From Blastococcus saxobsidens (lineage in GTDB: Bacteria; Actinomycetota; Actinomycetes; Mycobacteriales; Geodermatophilaceae), in NCBI RefSeq assembly GCF_010682065.1, contig NZ_JAAGWG010000025.1:1-64000 (forward strand): a stretch of DNA of 64,000 nucleotides, in the 5' to 3' direction. Of the stretch, positions 38,848-47,648 are shown piece by piece. The stretch's first letter is position 1, and each line of letters starts with the position of its first letter. Under the pieces are notes generated by a model. That model worked only from the letters and a program-made list of their open reading frames with translations, had not been told where the DNA came from and did no database searches. The position numbers and the translations under genes are program-made.

Positions 38848-39268
38848 GGCGGCCCTCCCACTTGGTCGACAGGACGACCGTCGTCCGGGTCCGAGCGACC
38901 CCTCTGATCCGGTTCAACGCGTTGACGGTGGCCTCGAGTGCCGGGATGTCGGTCACGCGCACCTTCAGCACGTAGCCCTCGCTGCCGGCGACCCGCCAGC
39001 AGTCCTCGATGCCGGGGACCTCGCGCATCGCCGCCTCGAGGCCGGTGTCGTCCACCGAGTCGCTCTCGATGACCCCGATGAGCGCGGTGACGTCCAGCCC
39101 GACCGCCGACGGCTCGACCACGGCGCGGTAGCCGGTGATCACGCCGGCTGTCTCCAGCTTGCCCACCCGCTCGTGCACCGCGGGTGAGGAGAGCCCGACC
39201 TGACGCGCGAGCTCGGCGTAGCTGGCGCGACCGTTGGCGCGCAGCAGATCGATCAGCTGCTGGTCCAC
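38840..39268 (-). CDS. Lrp/AsnC family transcriptional regulator
   Basis: 142 residues. N-terminal winged helix (LIDLLRANGRASYAELARQVGLSSPAVHERVGKLE, shown here only as its key run SYAELARQVGLS at 19-30) and a C-terminal RAM domain with the ligand-binding turn (VAGSEGYVLKVRV). GTG 39268 is chosen; the family often has two or three more residues, and a GGAG seven bases upstream of an in-frame ATC leaves the start unclear. Lrp proteins sense amino acids. Co-transcribed with the DUF4229 gene; no target site identified. Confidence 0.85.
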   Translation of the reverse strand: MDQQLIDLLRANGRASYAELARQVGLSSPAVHERVGKLETAGVITGYRAVVEPSAVGLDVTALIGVIESDSVDDTGLEAAMREVPGIEDCWRVAGSEGYVLKVRVTDIPALEATVNALNRIRGVARTRTTVVLSTKWEGRHG

Positions 39269-39373
39269 CGCGTCGATGGGAGTTCTCCGTCCTCGCCCGT
39301 GAGCGGGACGTCCCGCTCACGGCACCGAGTATCCCGACGGTCGTACGCTGGTGTCCGACGAGGGGGTGGGCCC

Positions 39374-39589
39374 GTGGTTTTCCTGGTGTTTCTCTTGCTG
39401 GCGGTCGTCGTGGTGCTGGTGGTGGTGCGCGCCGCGATCGCGTCCGGCAGGCCGGACGGTCCGCCGCGCGCCGGCCGGGCTCCGCGCCGGCCGCAGGGGC
39501 CGGTGCGCCCGATCGCGCCGGACGACGACCCCGAGTTCCTGCGCGAGCTGGGCCGCCGCGCCCGCAAGGACGACGGCTCGCCCGCCTGA
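39374..39589 (+). CDS. Small single-span membrane protein
   Basis: 71 residues from GTG 39374, preceded by GAGGGGG. Residues 2-22 are one strongly hydrophobic helix rich in Val and Leu; the rest is a basic cytoplasmic tail with PDDDPEFLRELGRRARKDD. The tail resembles short conserved proteins seen near menA/lrp in related actinobacteria; I cannot name a function. Ends tail-to-tail with the next gene (one base apart). Confidence 0.55.
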   Translation: MVFLVFLLLAVVVVLVVVRAAIASGRPDGPPRAGRAPRRPQGPVRPIAPDDDPEFLRELGRRARKDDGSPA

Positions 39590-39590
39590 C

Positions 39591-39905
39591 CTAGGCCGCG
39601 GGAGCGGACCCGAACAGCCGGCGCCACCCGCGTCGCGGCCGGGCCTGCTCGGCCCTGACCGCGACGTCCTGGACGTCCTGCTCGTCCTGGTCCTCCTGCC
39701 CGGCACCGCCGGGCCAGCCCACGGGGGCCTCCCCGGGCTCGGGAGCGGTGGGCGCCGGCGGGACCGGCCAGCCCACGTCGCCGCCGTCGCCACCGGACGC
39801 CGGGTCCCCCCGGCGCGCGCCCGTGCCGTCGGCGGCCCGTTGCGCCAGCGCGGCGGCGACCAGCGGGTGCGCCGAGGCGCCGTCGGCCGCGGCGTGCCTA
39901 CCCAT
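39591..39905 (-). CDS. Hypothetical protein, acidic and Gly/Pro-rich
   Basis: 104 residues from ATG 39905, with GGAGGTG five bases upstream, a near-ideal ribosome site. The start HPLVAAALAQRAADGTG looks helical; the middle is GGDGGDVGWPVPPAP low complexity; the end RPRRGWRRLFG is basic and amphipathic. No membrane span. I recognise no family. Located between ccsB and the small membrane protein. Confidence 0.55.
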   Translation of the reverse strand: MGRHAAADGASAHPLVAAALAQRAADGTGARRGDPASGGDGGDVGWPVPPAPTAPEPGEAPVGWPGGAGQEDQDEQDVQDVAVRAEQARPRRGWRRLFGSAPAA

Positions 39906-40030
39906 GCCGCACCTCCGCGCCGGCCCGGCTGCTGTCCCTGTGCTCCATGCGGGCATGGAAGCACGGGCCTGCGACATCCGTCACCGGTGCCGGCCGCGGC
40001 TCTCCCCCGGACGGGCGTACCGCCGGGGCC

Positions 40031-40996
40031 TCAGCCGACGTCGGCGTAGCTGTGCAGGCCGGTGGAGACCAGGTTGACGAACGTCAGGTTGAAGATCATC
40101 ACCGCGAGCCCGACCACGTTCACCCAGGCCGCCGGGCGACCGCGCCAGCCGGCCGTCGTGCGGGCGTGCAGGTAGGCGGCGTAGACCACCCAGGCGACGA
40201 ACGACCAGGTCTCCTTCGGGTCCCACCCCCAGAACCGGCCCCAGGCGGCCTCGGCCCAGATGGCGCCGGCGATGACCGCGAACGTCCAGATCGGGAAGCC
40301 GAAGACGGCGGTCCGGTGCGCCAGCCGGTCGAGCACGTCGGCCGAGGGCAGCCGGGACACGAAGCCCGTGCCGGCGTCGGCGCCCGGTCGCGAGCGCACC
40401 AGGTACAGCACGCTGGCGATGCCGCTCACCATGAAAACGCCGAACCCGAGGATCGCGGCGCTGACGTGGATGGCCAGCCAGTACGACCGCAGGGCGGCGA
40501 CCACCGGCGCGGCCTCGGTGTAGAGGCCCAGGCCGATCGCGACGAGGGCGAGCACGACGGGTCCGAGCACGAAGACGCCGATGTGCCGCAGGTTGGGCGT
40601 GCGCAGCGCCAGGCCGGTGTAGGCCACGACGGCGACCAGCACGACCGCCGTCGCGAACTCGTACATGTTGCCCCAGGGCAGGCGGTCGACCGCCATGCCG
40701 CGGGTGACGAGGACGCCGGTGTGGGCCAGCGCGCCCAGCGCCGTCACGCCGATCGCGATCGCACCCCAGCGGTTGCCCTGGTCCGTGCCGCCGGCCGGTC
40801 GCGGCGCGGCCTGCGGCGCGTCGTCCAGGAGGACGCCGCCGGACGCGGACGCGGAGGCGCCGACCACCTCGCGGGTGCGCTCGGTCCGTCGGCCGAACGC
40901 CAACTGGGCGCAGAAGGCGACCAGGGCGACGGAGTAGAGCGCGACGCTCACGGAGAAGAGGCTGTCGGACAGCTCGGCCAGCGCGGACTCAGTCAC
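40031..40996 (-). CDS. ccsB: Cytochrome c maturation protein CcsB (CcsA-type heme handling)
   Basis: 321 residues, about eight membrane helices. The tryptophan-rich WWD-type motif AWGRFWGWDPKETWSF near residue 245 is the heme-presenting signature, with flanking histidines (RSYWLAIHVSAA; YLHARTTAGWRG). With ResB it forms the System II cytochrome c synthetase that carries heme across the membrane. GTG 40996 overlaps the resB end by eight bases. Homologue of Rv0529. Confidence 0.93.
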   Translation of the reverse strand: MTESALAELSDSLFSVSVALYSVALVAFCAQLAFGRRTERTREVVGASASASGGVLLDDAPQAAPRPAGGTDQGNRWGAIAIGVTALGALAHTGVLVTRGMAVDRLPWGNMYEFATAVVLVAVVAYTGLALRTPNLRHIGVFVLGPVVLALVAIGLGLYTEAAPVVAALRSYWLAIHVSAAILGFGVFMVSGIASVLYLVRSRPGADAGTGFVSRLPSADVLDRLAHRTAVFGFPIWTFAVIAGAIWAEAAWGRFWGWDPKETWSFVAWVVYAAYLHARTTAGWRGRPAAWVNVVGLAVMIFNLTFVNLVSTGLHSYADVG

Positions 40997-42611
40997 GGGA
41001 GGGGACCTCCGGGTCGGGTGCGGTGCGGGACGCCGCCGTGGCGAGGGCGTCGCGCAGGTCGTCGGACAGCGCGGTGAACCGCGGCCGGCTCTCACCACCG
41101 CCCCGGGTGAGCGAGGCGAGCGAGAGCACGGTACCTCCGCCGTCGGCGGCGGCCTCGGCCCGGGCGAACACCCGTTCCCGCCGCAGGAGCAGGAGGCCGA
41201 GCAGGCCGGCCAGCAGTGCGATCGCGGACCCGAGCACCCACAGCTGGCCCGGGTCGTGCGAGTACTGGAGGGCGGCGAACTCCTTGTAGCCGGAGAAGGT
41301 CACCTGCGTCCCGTCCGGCAGGTCGAGCGTCTCCCCCACCGACAGGTTCGCCGCGCCGACCTCGGTCAGCCGGCCGCGCTCGATCTGGGTGGCGTCCAGG
41401 GAGTAGACCGACTGCGGCAGCCCGGAGTCCAGGCCCAGGTAGCCCTGGTAGGCGATGATCGCGACCTGCGGCGCCAGGGGCCGCGGGTCGATCGAGGTGA
41501 GCAGCCCGCCCTGCATCAGGCCGGTCGGGGCGAAGAAGCCCTCGATCGCGAGCTGGTCGTCCTGCCCGGCGCCGAGGTCGGGCAGCTTGAGCGCCCCCTC
41601 GCTGGCCAGCGTCGTCTGGTCGGTGGGCAGGAACGGGGCGCAGACGTCGTCGAACGAGCTGCCGCCGGGGATCTGCACGGTGAAGCACGGGGTGAAGCCG
41701 TGCCCGGTGACGTAGACCCGGTCCCCGTCGATCCGCAGCGGATCGTTGACGCCGATCGTCGTCGCCCGGTCCTCGCCGTTCGGCTCCCCGTACCGGATGT
41801 CGGCGGTGAACGAGGAGGCGGTGAGGTTCTCCTCGTACTCGGCCCGGAACTGGTCGAGGTCGACGCACAGCGAGCTCAGGTCATCGCTGTCGACCAGCGG
41901 ACCCGAGGAGTAGGTGTCGTACTGCTGGAAGGTGTTGCAGAAGCCCTGGCCCTCGGTCACCAGGATGCTGCCCTCGTACCCCCACAGCTTCCCGCCCGCC
42001 AGGCCCAGCAGGAGGGCCAGCAGGGAGAGGTGGAACAGCAGGTTGCCGGTCTCCTTGAGGTAGCCCTTCTCGGCCGACAGCTCGGGACCGCGCGCGGTCT
42101 CCCGGCGGACGACGCGGAACCGGCGGACCCGCAGCTCCTCCTCGACTGCGTCCAGCGCCGGAGCGGGGGCCAGCGGGCTGTCCAGCCGGCCGGAGTCGGG
42201 CAGCCGCAGCAGGTTGCGGGGCGCGGGCGGCGGCGGGGTGCGCAGCGCGCGGAAGTGCTCCAGCGCCCGCGGGATCACGCAGCCGATCAGCGAGATGAAC
42301 AGCAGCAGGTAGACCGCGGCGAACCACGGCGAGCTGAAGACGTCGAACAGGTACAGCCGGTCCAGCACCGGCGCGAGGTCGGGATGGTCGGCGAAGTACC
42401 GGGTGACGGCGTTGCGCGACAGCGAGCGCTGCGGCAGCAGCGAGCCGGGGACGGCCGCCAGCGCCAGCAGGAACAGCAGGATGATCGCCGTCCGCATGGC
42501 GGTCAGCCGCCGCCACCAGCGGAGCAGCACGGCGCCGGCCCGCCGCCCGGACGAGGGCTGCGGGGACGGCGACGGCGGGGTGGCCGGCCGCGGGGGCGCC
42601 TCGATGCTCAC
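40989..42611 (-). CDS. resB: Cytochrome c biogenesis protein ResB
   Basis: 540 residues. Three N-terminal membrane helices (about 42-60, 95-113, 195-215), a large extracytoplasmic domain and one final helix near 465-485, the ResB/Ccs1 layout. LPQRSLSRN and LKETGNLLFHLSLLALLLGLA are typical. Partner of CcsB in apocytochrome-heme ligation. Five cysteines in the outer domain could form disulfides. GTG 42611. Confidence 0.92.
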   Translation of the reverse strand: MSIEAPPRPATPPSPSPQPSSGRRAGAVLLRWWRRLTAMRTAIILLFLLALAAVPGSLLPQRSLSRNAVTRYFADHPDLAPVLDRLYLFDVFSSPWFAAVYLLLFISLIGCVIPRALEHFRALRTPPPPAPRNLLRLPDSGRLDSPLAPAPALDAVEEELRVRRFRVVRRETARGPELSAEKGYLKETGNLLFHLSLLALLLGLAGGKLWGYEGSILVTEGQGFCNTFQQYDTYSSGPLVDSDDLSSLCVDLDQFRAEYEENLTASSFTADIRYGEPNGEDRATTIGVNDPLRIDGDRVYVTGHGFTPCFTVQIPGGSSFDDVCAPFLPTDQTTLASEGALKLPDLGAGQDDQLAIEGFFAPTGLMQGGLLTSIDPRPLAPQVAIIAYQGYLGLDSGLPQSVYSLDATQIERGRLTEVGAANLSVGETLDLPDGTQVTFSGYKEFAALQYSHDPGQLWVLGSAIALLAGLLGLLLLRRERVFARAEAAADGGGTVLSLASLTRGGGESRPRFTALSDDLRDALATAASRTAPDPEVPSRD

Positions 42612-42687
42612 GATGTCACCAGCTCGCTCCCGCGCAGCGCTCCGCTCCTCGCTCGTTCCTCGCTGCGAAGCTCACGCCGCTGTCCGC
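42612..42687. repeat. Repeat-rich spacer between ccdA and resB
   Basis: A 76-base gap made largely of CTCGCT-type short repeats (42622-42666). CGCAGCG (42633-42639) and CGCTGCG (42661-42667) form an inverted repeat across it. It interrupts an otherwise tightly packed operon and could be a processing hairpin. Confidence 0.4.
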
Positions 42688-43527
42688 TCACAGCGACGTC
42701 TCCGCGAAGCCGGTGGCGGCCAGCCAGGAACGCAGCCAGCCCATCATCTCCGTCCACGCCCCGGTCATCAGCAGCAGGCCCACGACCACCAGCACGACAC
42801 CGCCGAACCGGGTCACGGCCGCGGCGTGCCGGCGGAGGAACGACGTGGCGCCCACGGCCCAGCGGGCACCCAGCGCGACCAGGACGAAGGGCACCCCCAG
42901 GCCCAGGCAGTAGGCGACCGAGAGCAGCGCGCCCCGGCCGGCGGTGGCCTCGACGAAGGCCAGCCCCTGGACCGCACCCAGGGTCGGCCCCATGCACGGG
43001 GTCCAGCCCAGGGCGAACACCACGCCGAGCAGCGGCGCGCCCGCCAGCCCGACGGCCGGGCGCGCCGACAGCCGCGCGGTGCGCTGCAGGAACGGCACCC
43101 GGCCGAGGAACGCCAGGCCGATGACGACGGTGACCGCGCCCATGACCCGGGTGATCAGCTCGTTGTGCACGAGCAGCAGCCGGCCCAGCCCGCCGAACAA
43201 GGCACCGAAGGCCACGAACACGGCCGTGAAGCCCAGGACGAACAGCACCGCGCCGAGGACCATCCGGCCCCGGGGCGGGCGCTCGTCGGTTCCGGGGAGC
43301 ACCGCGGTGGCGGCGCCCCCGCCGTGCCCCTGCCCGGCGGGGGCGGGCGCCGTCGTCGCCGTCGCCGCCGTCCCGCTGCCGACCAGCCCCGTGACGTAGG
43401 AGAGGTAGCCCGGCACCAGTGGCAGCACGCAGGGCGAGGCGAAGCTGATCAGCCCGACGAGGGCGGACACGGCCGCGGCGACGAGCAGCGGCCCGTCGGT
43501 GACCAGCCCCGCGAAGGTCTCCCCCAC
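42688..43527 (-). CDS. ccdA: CcdA-type thiol-disulfide transporter
   Basis: 279 residues with six membrane helices. The two redox cysteines are in ISFASPCVLPLVPGYLS and LGWTPCMGPTLG, the CcdA/DsbD-beta signature. A Gly/Ala-rich loop (about 50-85) separates helices 1 and 2. It moves reducing power outward to keep the heme-binding cysteines of apocytochrome c reduced through the neighbouring thioredoxin-like lipoprotein. GTG 43527. Confidence 0.93.
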   Translation of the reverse strand: MGETFAGLVTDGPLLVAAAVSALVGLISFASPCVLPLVPGYLSYVTGLVGSGTAATATTAPAPAGQGHGGGAATAVLPGTDERPPRGRMVLGAVLFVLGFTAVFVAFGALFGGLGRLLLVHNELITRVMGAVTVVIGLAFLGRVPFLQRTARLSARPAVGLAGAPLLGVVFALGWTPCMGPTLGAVQGLAFVEATAGRGALLSVAYCLGLGVPFVLVALGARWAVGATSFLRRHAAAVTRFGGVVLVVVGLLLMTGAWTEMMGWLRSWLAATGFAETSL

Positions 43528-43528
43528 C

Positions 43529-44158
43529 TCAGACCTCCTCGGCCAGGATCAGGTCCAGGGTGCTGCGCAGATCCTCCTGCGACACCTCGGCGGTGTAGAC
43601 GGCCGCCACCCGGCCCTCGCGGTCGAGCACGATCGTCGAGGGGATGGCGGTGGCCGGGTAGTCGCGGAAGGCCAGGGCCACCTCGCCCCGCGGGTCGTAC
43701 AGCGAGGGGAACTCGATGCCGAACTTCTCCACGAACGCGGTCGCGAACTGGTCGCTGGTCTCCTTGACGTTGATGCCGAGGAACTCGACGCCCTCGTCAC
43801 GCACGTCGGCGTAGACCTCCTGGAACTCCGGCGTCTCCACCCGGCAGGGCGGGCACCAGGACCCCCAGAAGTTGATCACCGCCACCTCCCCGTCCAGCTC
43901 GGTCGAGGAGAAGTCCCCGCCACCCAGCAGCGTGCCGGAGAACGCCGGTGCCGACGCCCGCTCGGCCGGGGGGATCACCTCGCCGCGCGGGGTGCCCGCG
44001 ACGAACCGGAACTCGCCGCCGTTGTTGACGTCGACGGCGTCCGAGCCGGTGGAGCACCCCGTGAGCAGCGCGGCCGCCAGCAAGGCCGGGACCAGCCGCC
44101 TCCCGGGGCCCCTGCGGCGACGTGGAGCGCCGGCGGAGCGTTTCCGCGGGGTGGTCAT
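43529..44158 (-). CDS. resA: Thioredoxin-like lipoprotein (ResA/TlpA type)
   Basis: 209 residues. Lipoprotein signal ending ALLTGC (Cys 35) after a basic start. Thioredoxin fold with catalytic WCPPC (cysteines 102 and 105) and cis-Pro in TAIPSTIVLDREG. It reduces apocytochrome c cysteines outside the membrane, fed by CcdA. ATG 44158 overlaps the phosphatase stop by four bases, and the ccdA start follows one base after its stop. Confidence 0.92.
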   Translation of the reverse strand: MTTPRKRSAGAPRRRRGPGRRLVPALLAAALLTGCSTGSDAVDVNNGGEFRFVAGTPRGEVIPPAERASAPAFSGTLLGGGDFSSTELDGEVAVINFWGSWCPPCRVETPEFQEVYADVRDEGVEFLGINVKETSDQFATAFVEKFGIEFPSLYDPRGEVALAFRDYPATAIPSTIVLDREGRVAAVYTAEVSQEDLRSTLDLILAEEV

Positions 44159-44790
44159 GCGCCCGGCACCGCGTCGGGATCGGTGGCGCCGGCCGGCTCG
44201 GCGTAGCCGACGCCACGCAGCGTGTCGCCGTCGTAGGTGACCGAGGTGACGCTGGCCAGGGCGCACTCCCGGCGCCGCGGGTCGTGCACGTAGCGACGCC
44301 CCTCGAGGTGCAGCCGGGTGGTCCAGATGGGCAGCTGGTGGCTGACCAGCACCGCCTCGTGCCCGCGGGCGGCGTCGCGGGCCGCCTCGACCGCGGCGAG
44401 CATCCGCGCGGCGATCTCCACGTAGGGCTCCCCCCAGGACGGCCGGAACGGGTTGCGCAGCTTCCACCAGTTGCCCGTGGCGCGGAAGACGCCGGCTCCT
44501 CCGGCCACGGCCATGCCCTCGAAGGCGTTGCCGGCCTCGATCAGCCGGTCGTCCAGGGTGACCGGCAGCCCGGTGGCCTCGGCCAGCGGCCGGGCCGTCT
44601 GCTGGGCGCGCTCGAGCGGGCTGGAGACCAGGTGGGTGACGTCGCGCCCGGCGAACCACTCCGCGGCCGCGTGGGCCATCGCCTCCCCGGTGGTGGAGAG
44701 GCGGAACCCGGGCAGCCGCCCGTAGAGGACGCCGCCGGGGTTGTGCACCTCCCCGTGCCGCAGCAGGTGGACGACGGTGGTCCCGCTCAC
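44155..44790 (-). CDS. Histidine phosphatase family protein
   Basis: 211 residues. [20 protein letters not shown] carries the catalytic RHG; the second histidine is in [12 protein letters not shown], and [15 protein letters not shown] is also typical. Phosphoglycerate-mutase-like phosphatases of this sort act on small phosphates; the true substrate is unknown. The homologue Rv0525 has the same place between hemL and the thioredoxin gene. GTG start overlaps the hemL stop. Confidence 0.88.
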   Translation of the reverse strand: MSGTTVVHLLRHGEVHNPGGVLYGRLPGFRLSTTGEAMAHAAAEWFAGRDVTHLVSSPLERAQQTARPLAEATGLPVTLDDRLIEAGNAFEGMAVAGGAGVFRATGNWWKLRNPFRPSWGEPYVEIAARMLAAVEAARDAARGHEAVLVSHQLPIWTTRLHLEGRRYVHDPRRRECALASVTSVTYDGDTLRGVGYAEPAGATDPDAVPGA

Positions 44791-46160
44791 GAGCTGACCT
44801 CGGAGAGGTCCTGGTCGGCGGGGCGGTCGTCGCCGGGCACCGCGGCCGCCGCGCGGGCGGCGGCCGGCAGCGCCTCGAGCACGCGGTCGAGGGCCTCGCC
44901 GGTCAGCGCGGCGTTGACGAACCAGGACTCGAACGCCGACGGCGGCAGGTACACGCCGCGGGCCAGCAGGGCGTGGAAGAAGGCGGTGTAGCGGGTGACG
45001 TCCTGGGTGCGCGCGTCGGCGTAGTCGCGCACCTGGCGCTCGTCGGGCACGAAGAAGATCGAGAACATGCTGCCGGCCTGCTGCACCCGGTGCGGCACCC
45101 CGGCGGCGAACAGCGCGGCGCTCGCCGCACCCCGCAGCACGGCCGACACCTCGTCGCAGTACGCGTAGATCTCGTCGGTGCAGTTGCGGAGCGTCGCCAG
45201 GCCGGCGGCCACGGCCACCGGGTTCCCCGACAGGGTGCCGGCCTGGTAGACCGGCCCGCTGGGCGCCAGCTGGGACATGAGGTCCGCGCGCCCGCCGAAC
45301 GCGGCGGCCGGCAGGCCACCGCCCATGACCTTGCCGAAGGTGAACAGGTCGGCGTCGACGGGGTCCAGCCCGTACCAGCCCGACCGCGACACCCGGAACC
45401 CCGTCATGACCTCGTCGAGGATCAGCAGCGCGCCGTGGGCTGCGGTGATCCGGCGCAGTGCGGCGTTGAACCCGGGCAGCGGCGGGACGACGCCCATGTT
45501 GCCGGGCGCGGCCTCGCTGATGATCGCGGCGATCTCGCTGCCGCGCTCGGCGAAGACGGCCTCGACGGCGGCGACGTCGTTGTAGGGCAGCACGATGGTG
45601 TCGGCGGCGGCGCCGGTGGTGACCCCCGGGGTGTCGGGCAGCCCGAGGGTGGCGACGCCGGAGCCGGCCGAGGCGAGCAGCGCGTCGACGTGGCCGTGGT
45701 AGTGGCCGGCGAACTTGACCAGCAGCGGCCGGCCGGTGGCGCCGCGGGCCAGCCGGACCGCCGAGAGCACGGCCTCGGTGCCGGAGTTGACCAGCCGCAC
45801 GCGCTCGACCGGGGCCATCCGGGCCCGGATCTCCTCGGCGAGGTCCAGCTCGCCCTCGGTCGGGGCGCCGAAGGACAGGCCGCGGCGGGCCGCCGAGGCC
45901 ACCGCGTCGACGACGGCGGGGTGCGCGTGCCCGAGGATCATCGGCCCCCAGGAGCTGACCAGGTCCACGTAACGGCGGCCGTCGGCGTCGGTGAGCCAGG
46001 GGCCCGAGCCCTCCGCCATGAAGCGCGGGGTGCCGCCGACGGCGCGGAACGCGCGCACCGGCGAGTTCACCCCGCCGGGGGTGATCTCCTGGCCGCGGGC
46101 GAAGAGGCCGGCCGACACCGGGGCCTCGTAGGGATACGTCGAGCTGTCCGGCGAGGTCAC
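44787..46160 (-). CDS. hemL: Glutamate-1-semialdehyde 2,1-aminomutase
   Basis: 457 residues from GTG 46160. PLP lysine 277 in [10 protein letters not shown]; also [37 protein letters not shown] and [11 protein letters not shown]. It forms 5-aminolevulinate from the HemA product. GTGA overlap with the gene upstream. Substrates reach it from HemA in the same operon, completing the C5 pathway. Confidence 0.95.
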   Translation of the reverse strand: MTSPDSSTYPYEAPVSAGLFARGQEITPGGVNSPVRAFRAVGGTPRFMAEGSGPWLTDADGRRYVDLVSSWGPMILGHAHPAVVDAVASAARRGLSFGAPTEGELDLAEEIRARMAPVERVRLVNSGTEAVLSAVRLARGATGRPLLVKFAGHYHGHVDALLASAGSGVATLGLPDTPGVTTGAAADTIVLPYNDVAAVEAVFAERGSEIAAIISEAAPGNMGVVPPLPGFNAALRRITAAHGALLILDEVMTGFRVSRSGWYGLDPVDADLFTFGKVMGGGLPAAAFGGRADLMSQLAPSGPVYQAGTLSGNPVAVAAGLATLRNCTDEIYAYCDEVSAVLRGAASAALFAAGVPHRVQQAGSMFSIFFVPDERQVRDYADARTQDVTRYTAFFHALLARGVYLPPSAFESWFVNAALTGEALDRVLEALPAAARAAAAVPGDDRPADQDLSEVSS

Positions 46161-46630
46161 GGTTCCAGTGTCCCCTGCGGATCGAGGAGGGCGGCGTGGA
46201 GGGCGGCCGGATCGCGAGTGGGAACGAGCACTGTGCGGCCGTCGACCAGCTTCAGGGGCAGCCCGGTGCGGCCGCGCGGCAGGGACCAGCCGCCCCCGAG
46301 CACCGGCGCGCCGGCGTCCACCCCGGCGTCCACCGAGCGCAGGTGGTCGGCGTCGATGTCGGCCAGCGGCACGCGCTCCCGCCCGACAATCAGCGCGCGG
46401 TCGGGCCCGGCGCCCTGGACGCGCACCGTCCACAGCCGCTGCGCCGACAGCGTGCCCGCGGCGACGACCCCGAGGACCGACACCACGGCCACCAGCCACA
46501 GCAGCGGCGGGACGTCCGGGCCCGGCAGGACGAGGTCCGCGACGAGGAAGAGCCCGAGGACCCCGGCCACCGTCCAGAACGGTGTCCAGGAGCCCCCGGG
46601 CTCGACGTACTCCTCCGCCGGCGCGGCCAT
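46157..46630 (-). CDS. Two-helix membrane protein in the heme operon, unknown function
   Basis: 157 residues. Two membrane helices (about 17-35 and 41-60), then a beta-rich domain of about 95 residues ([24 protein letters not shown], broken here: key run [29 protein letters not shown]) that resembles PH-like domains of small actinobacterial membrane proteins such as DUF3093, though I cannot confirm membership. It lies four bases from hemB and overlaps hemL, so it is co-expressed with heme genes. Confidence 0.65.
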   Translation of the reverse strand: MAAPAEEYVEPGGSWTPFWTVAGVLGLFLVADLVLPGPDVPPLLWLVAVVSVLGVVAAGTLSAQRLWTVRVQGAGPDRALIVGRERVPLADIDADHLRSVDAGVDAGAPVLGGGWSLPRGRTGLPLKLVDGRTVLVPTRDPAALHAALLDPQGTLEP

Positions 46631-46634
46631 CGAC

Positions 46635-47648
46635 TCAGCCGCGGGCGAGCAGGCGGGCTGCCTCGACCGCCCAGTAGGTGAGCACCTGGCCGGCGCCGGC
46701 GCGGCGGATCGCGGTCAGCGTCTCCAGGATGGCGCGCTCCCGGTCGATCCAGCCGTTGGCGGCGGCCGCCTCGACCATCGCGTACTCGCCGCTGACCTGG
46801 TAGGCGCTCACCGGCACCTGCACCGCGTCGGCGACCCGGCGGACGATGTCCAGGTAGGGCAGCGCGGGCTTCACCATGACGGCGTCGGCGCCCTCGGCCA
46901 GGTCCTGCGCCACCTCGCGCAGCGCCTCGTCGGCGTTGGGCGGGTCCATCTGGTAGGTCGACCGGTCGCCGAACTGCGGCGCACCCTCGGCCGCCTCGCG
47001 GAACGGCCCGTAGAACCCCGACGCGTACTTGGCCGCGTAGGCCAGGATCGGGACCTCGGTGAAGGCGGCGCTGTCCAGGCCGGCGCGGATGGCCGCCACC
47101 TGCCCGTCCATCATCCCGCTGGGCGCGACCAGGTGGGCCCCGGCCTGTGCCTGCGCGATCGCCACCGCGGCGTAGCGGTCCAGCGTCGGGTCGTTGTCCA
47201 CGACCATCGCCCCGCCCTGCCCCCGGATCCCACCCCTGGCGGGCGTGACCACCCCGCAGTGCCCGTGGTCGGTGTACTCGCACAGGCACAGGTCGGCCAT
47301 GAGCACGAGCTCGTCGCCCAGGTCGGCCCGCAGGTTCTGCAGCGCCTGGTTGACCACGCCGTCGGCGGCGTCGGCCTGGGACCCCACGGGGTCCTTGTCG
47401 GCGGGGATGCCGAAGAGCATCAGCCCGCCGATGCCGGCCTCTGCCGCCTCGTGCGCGGCCTTCCGCAGCGAGTCGTGCGTGTGCTGCACGACACCGGGCA
47501 TCGAGCCGATGGGGACGGCTGCGTCGATGCCCTCCTTGACGAAGACCGGCAGCACCAGGTCGGCCGGGGCCACCCGGGTCTGGGCGGTCAGCCGCCGCAG
47601 CGCGGGCGTCGACCGCAGCCGGCGCCCGCGGGCGAAGCCGTCACTCAC
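46635..47648 (-). CDS. hemB: Delta-aminolevulinic acid dehydratase (porphobilinogen synthase)
   Basis: 337 residues. Zinc-site cysteines 121, 123 and 131 in CLCEYTDHGHCG, and the two active lysines 207 (AYAAKYASGFYGPF) and 260 (MVKPALPYLD). A zinc-type enzyme, therefore. GTG 47648 overlaps the cobA-hemD stop by four bases. Confidence 0.95.
   Translation of the reverse strand: MSDGFARGRRLRSTPALRRLTAQTRVAPADLVLPVFVKEGIDAAVPIGSMPGVVQHTHDSLRKAAHEAAEAGIGGLMLFGIPADKDPVGSQADAADGVVNQALQNLRADLGDELVLMADLCLCEYTDHGHCGVVTPARGGIRGQGGAMVVDNDPTLDRYAAVAIAQAQAGAHLVAPSGMMDGQVAAIRAGLDSAAFTEVPILAYAAKYASGFYGPFREAAEGAPQFGDRSTYQMDPPNADEALREVAQDLAEGADAVMVKPALPYLDIVRRVADAVQVPVSAYQVSGEYAMVEAAAANGWIDRERAILETLTAIRRAGAGQVLTYWAVEAARLLARG

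Noticed and set aside
44787-46499. Longer N-terminal start for hemL (570 codons)
   Set aside because: The extra part overlaps the membrane protein gene in another frame and has no conserved residues; GTG 46160 gives the usual length.
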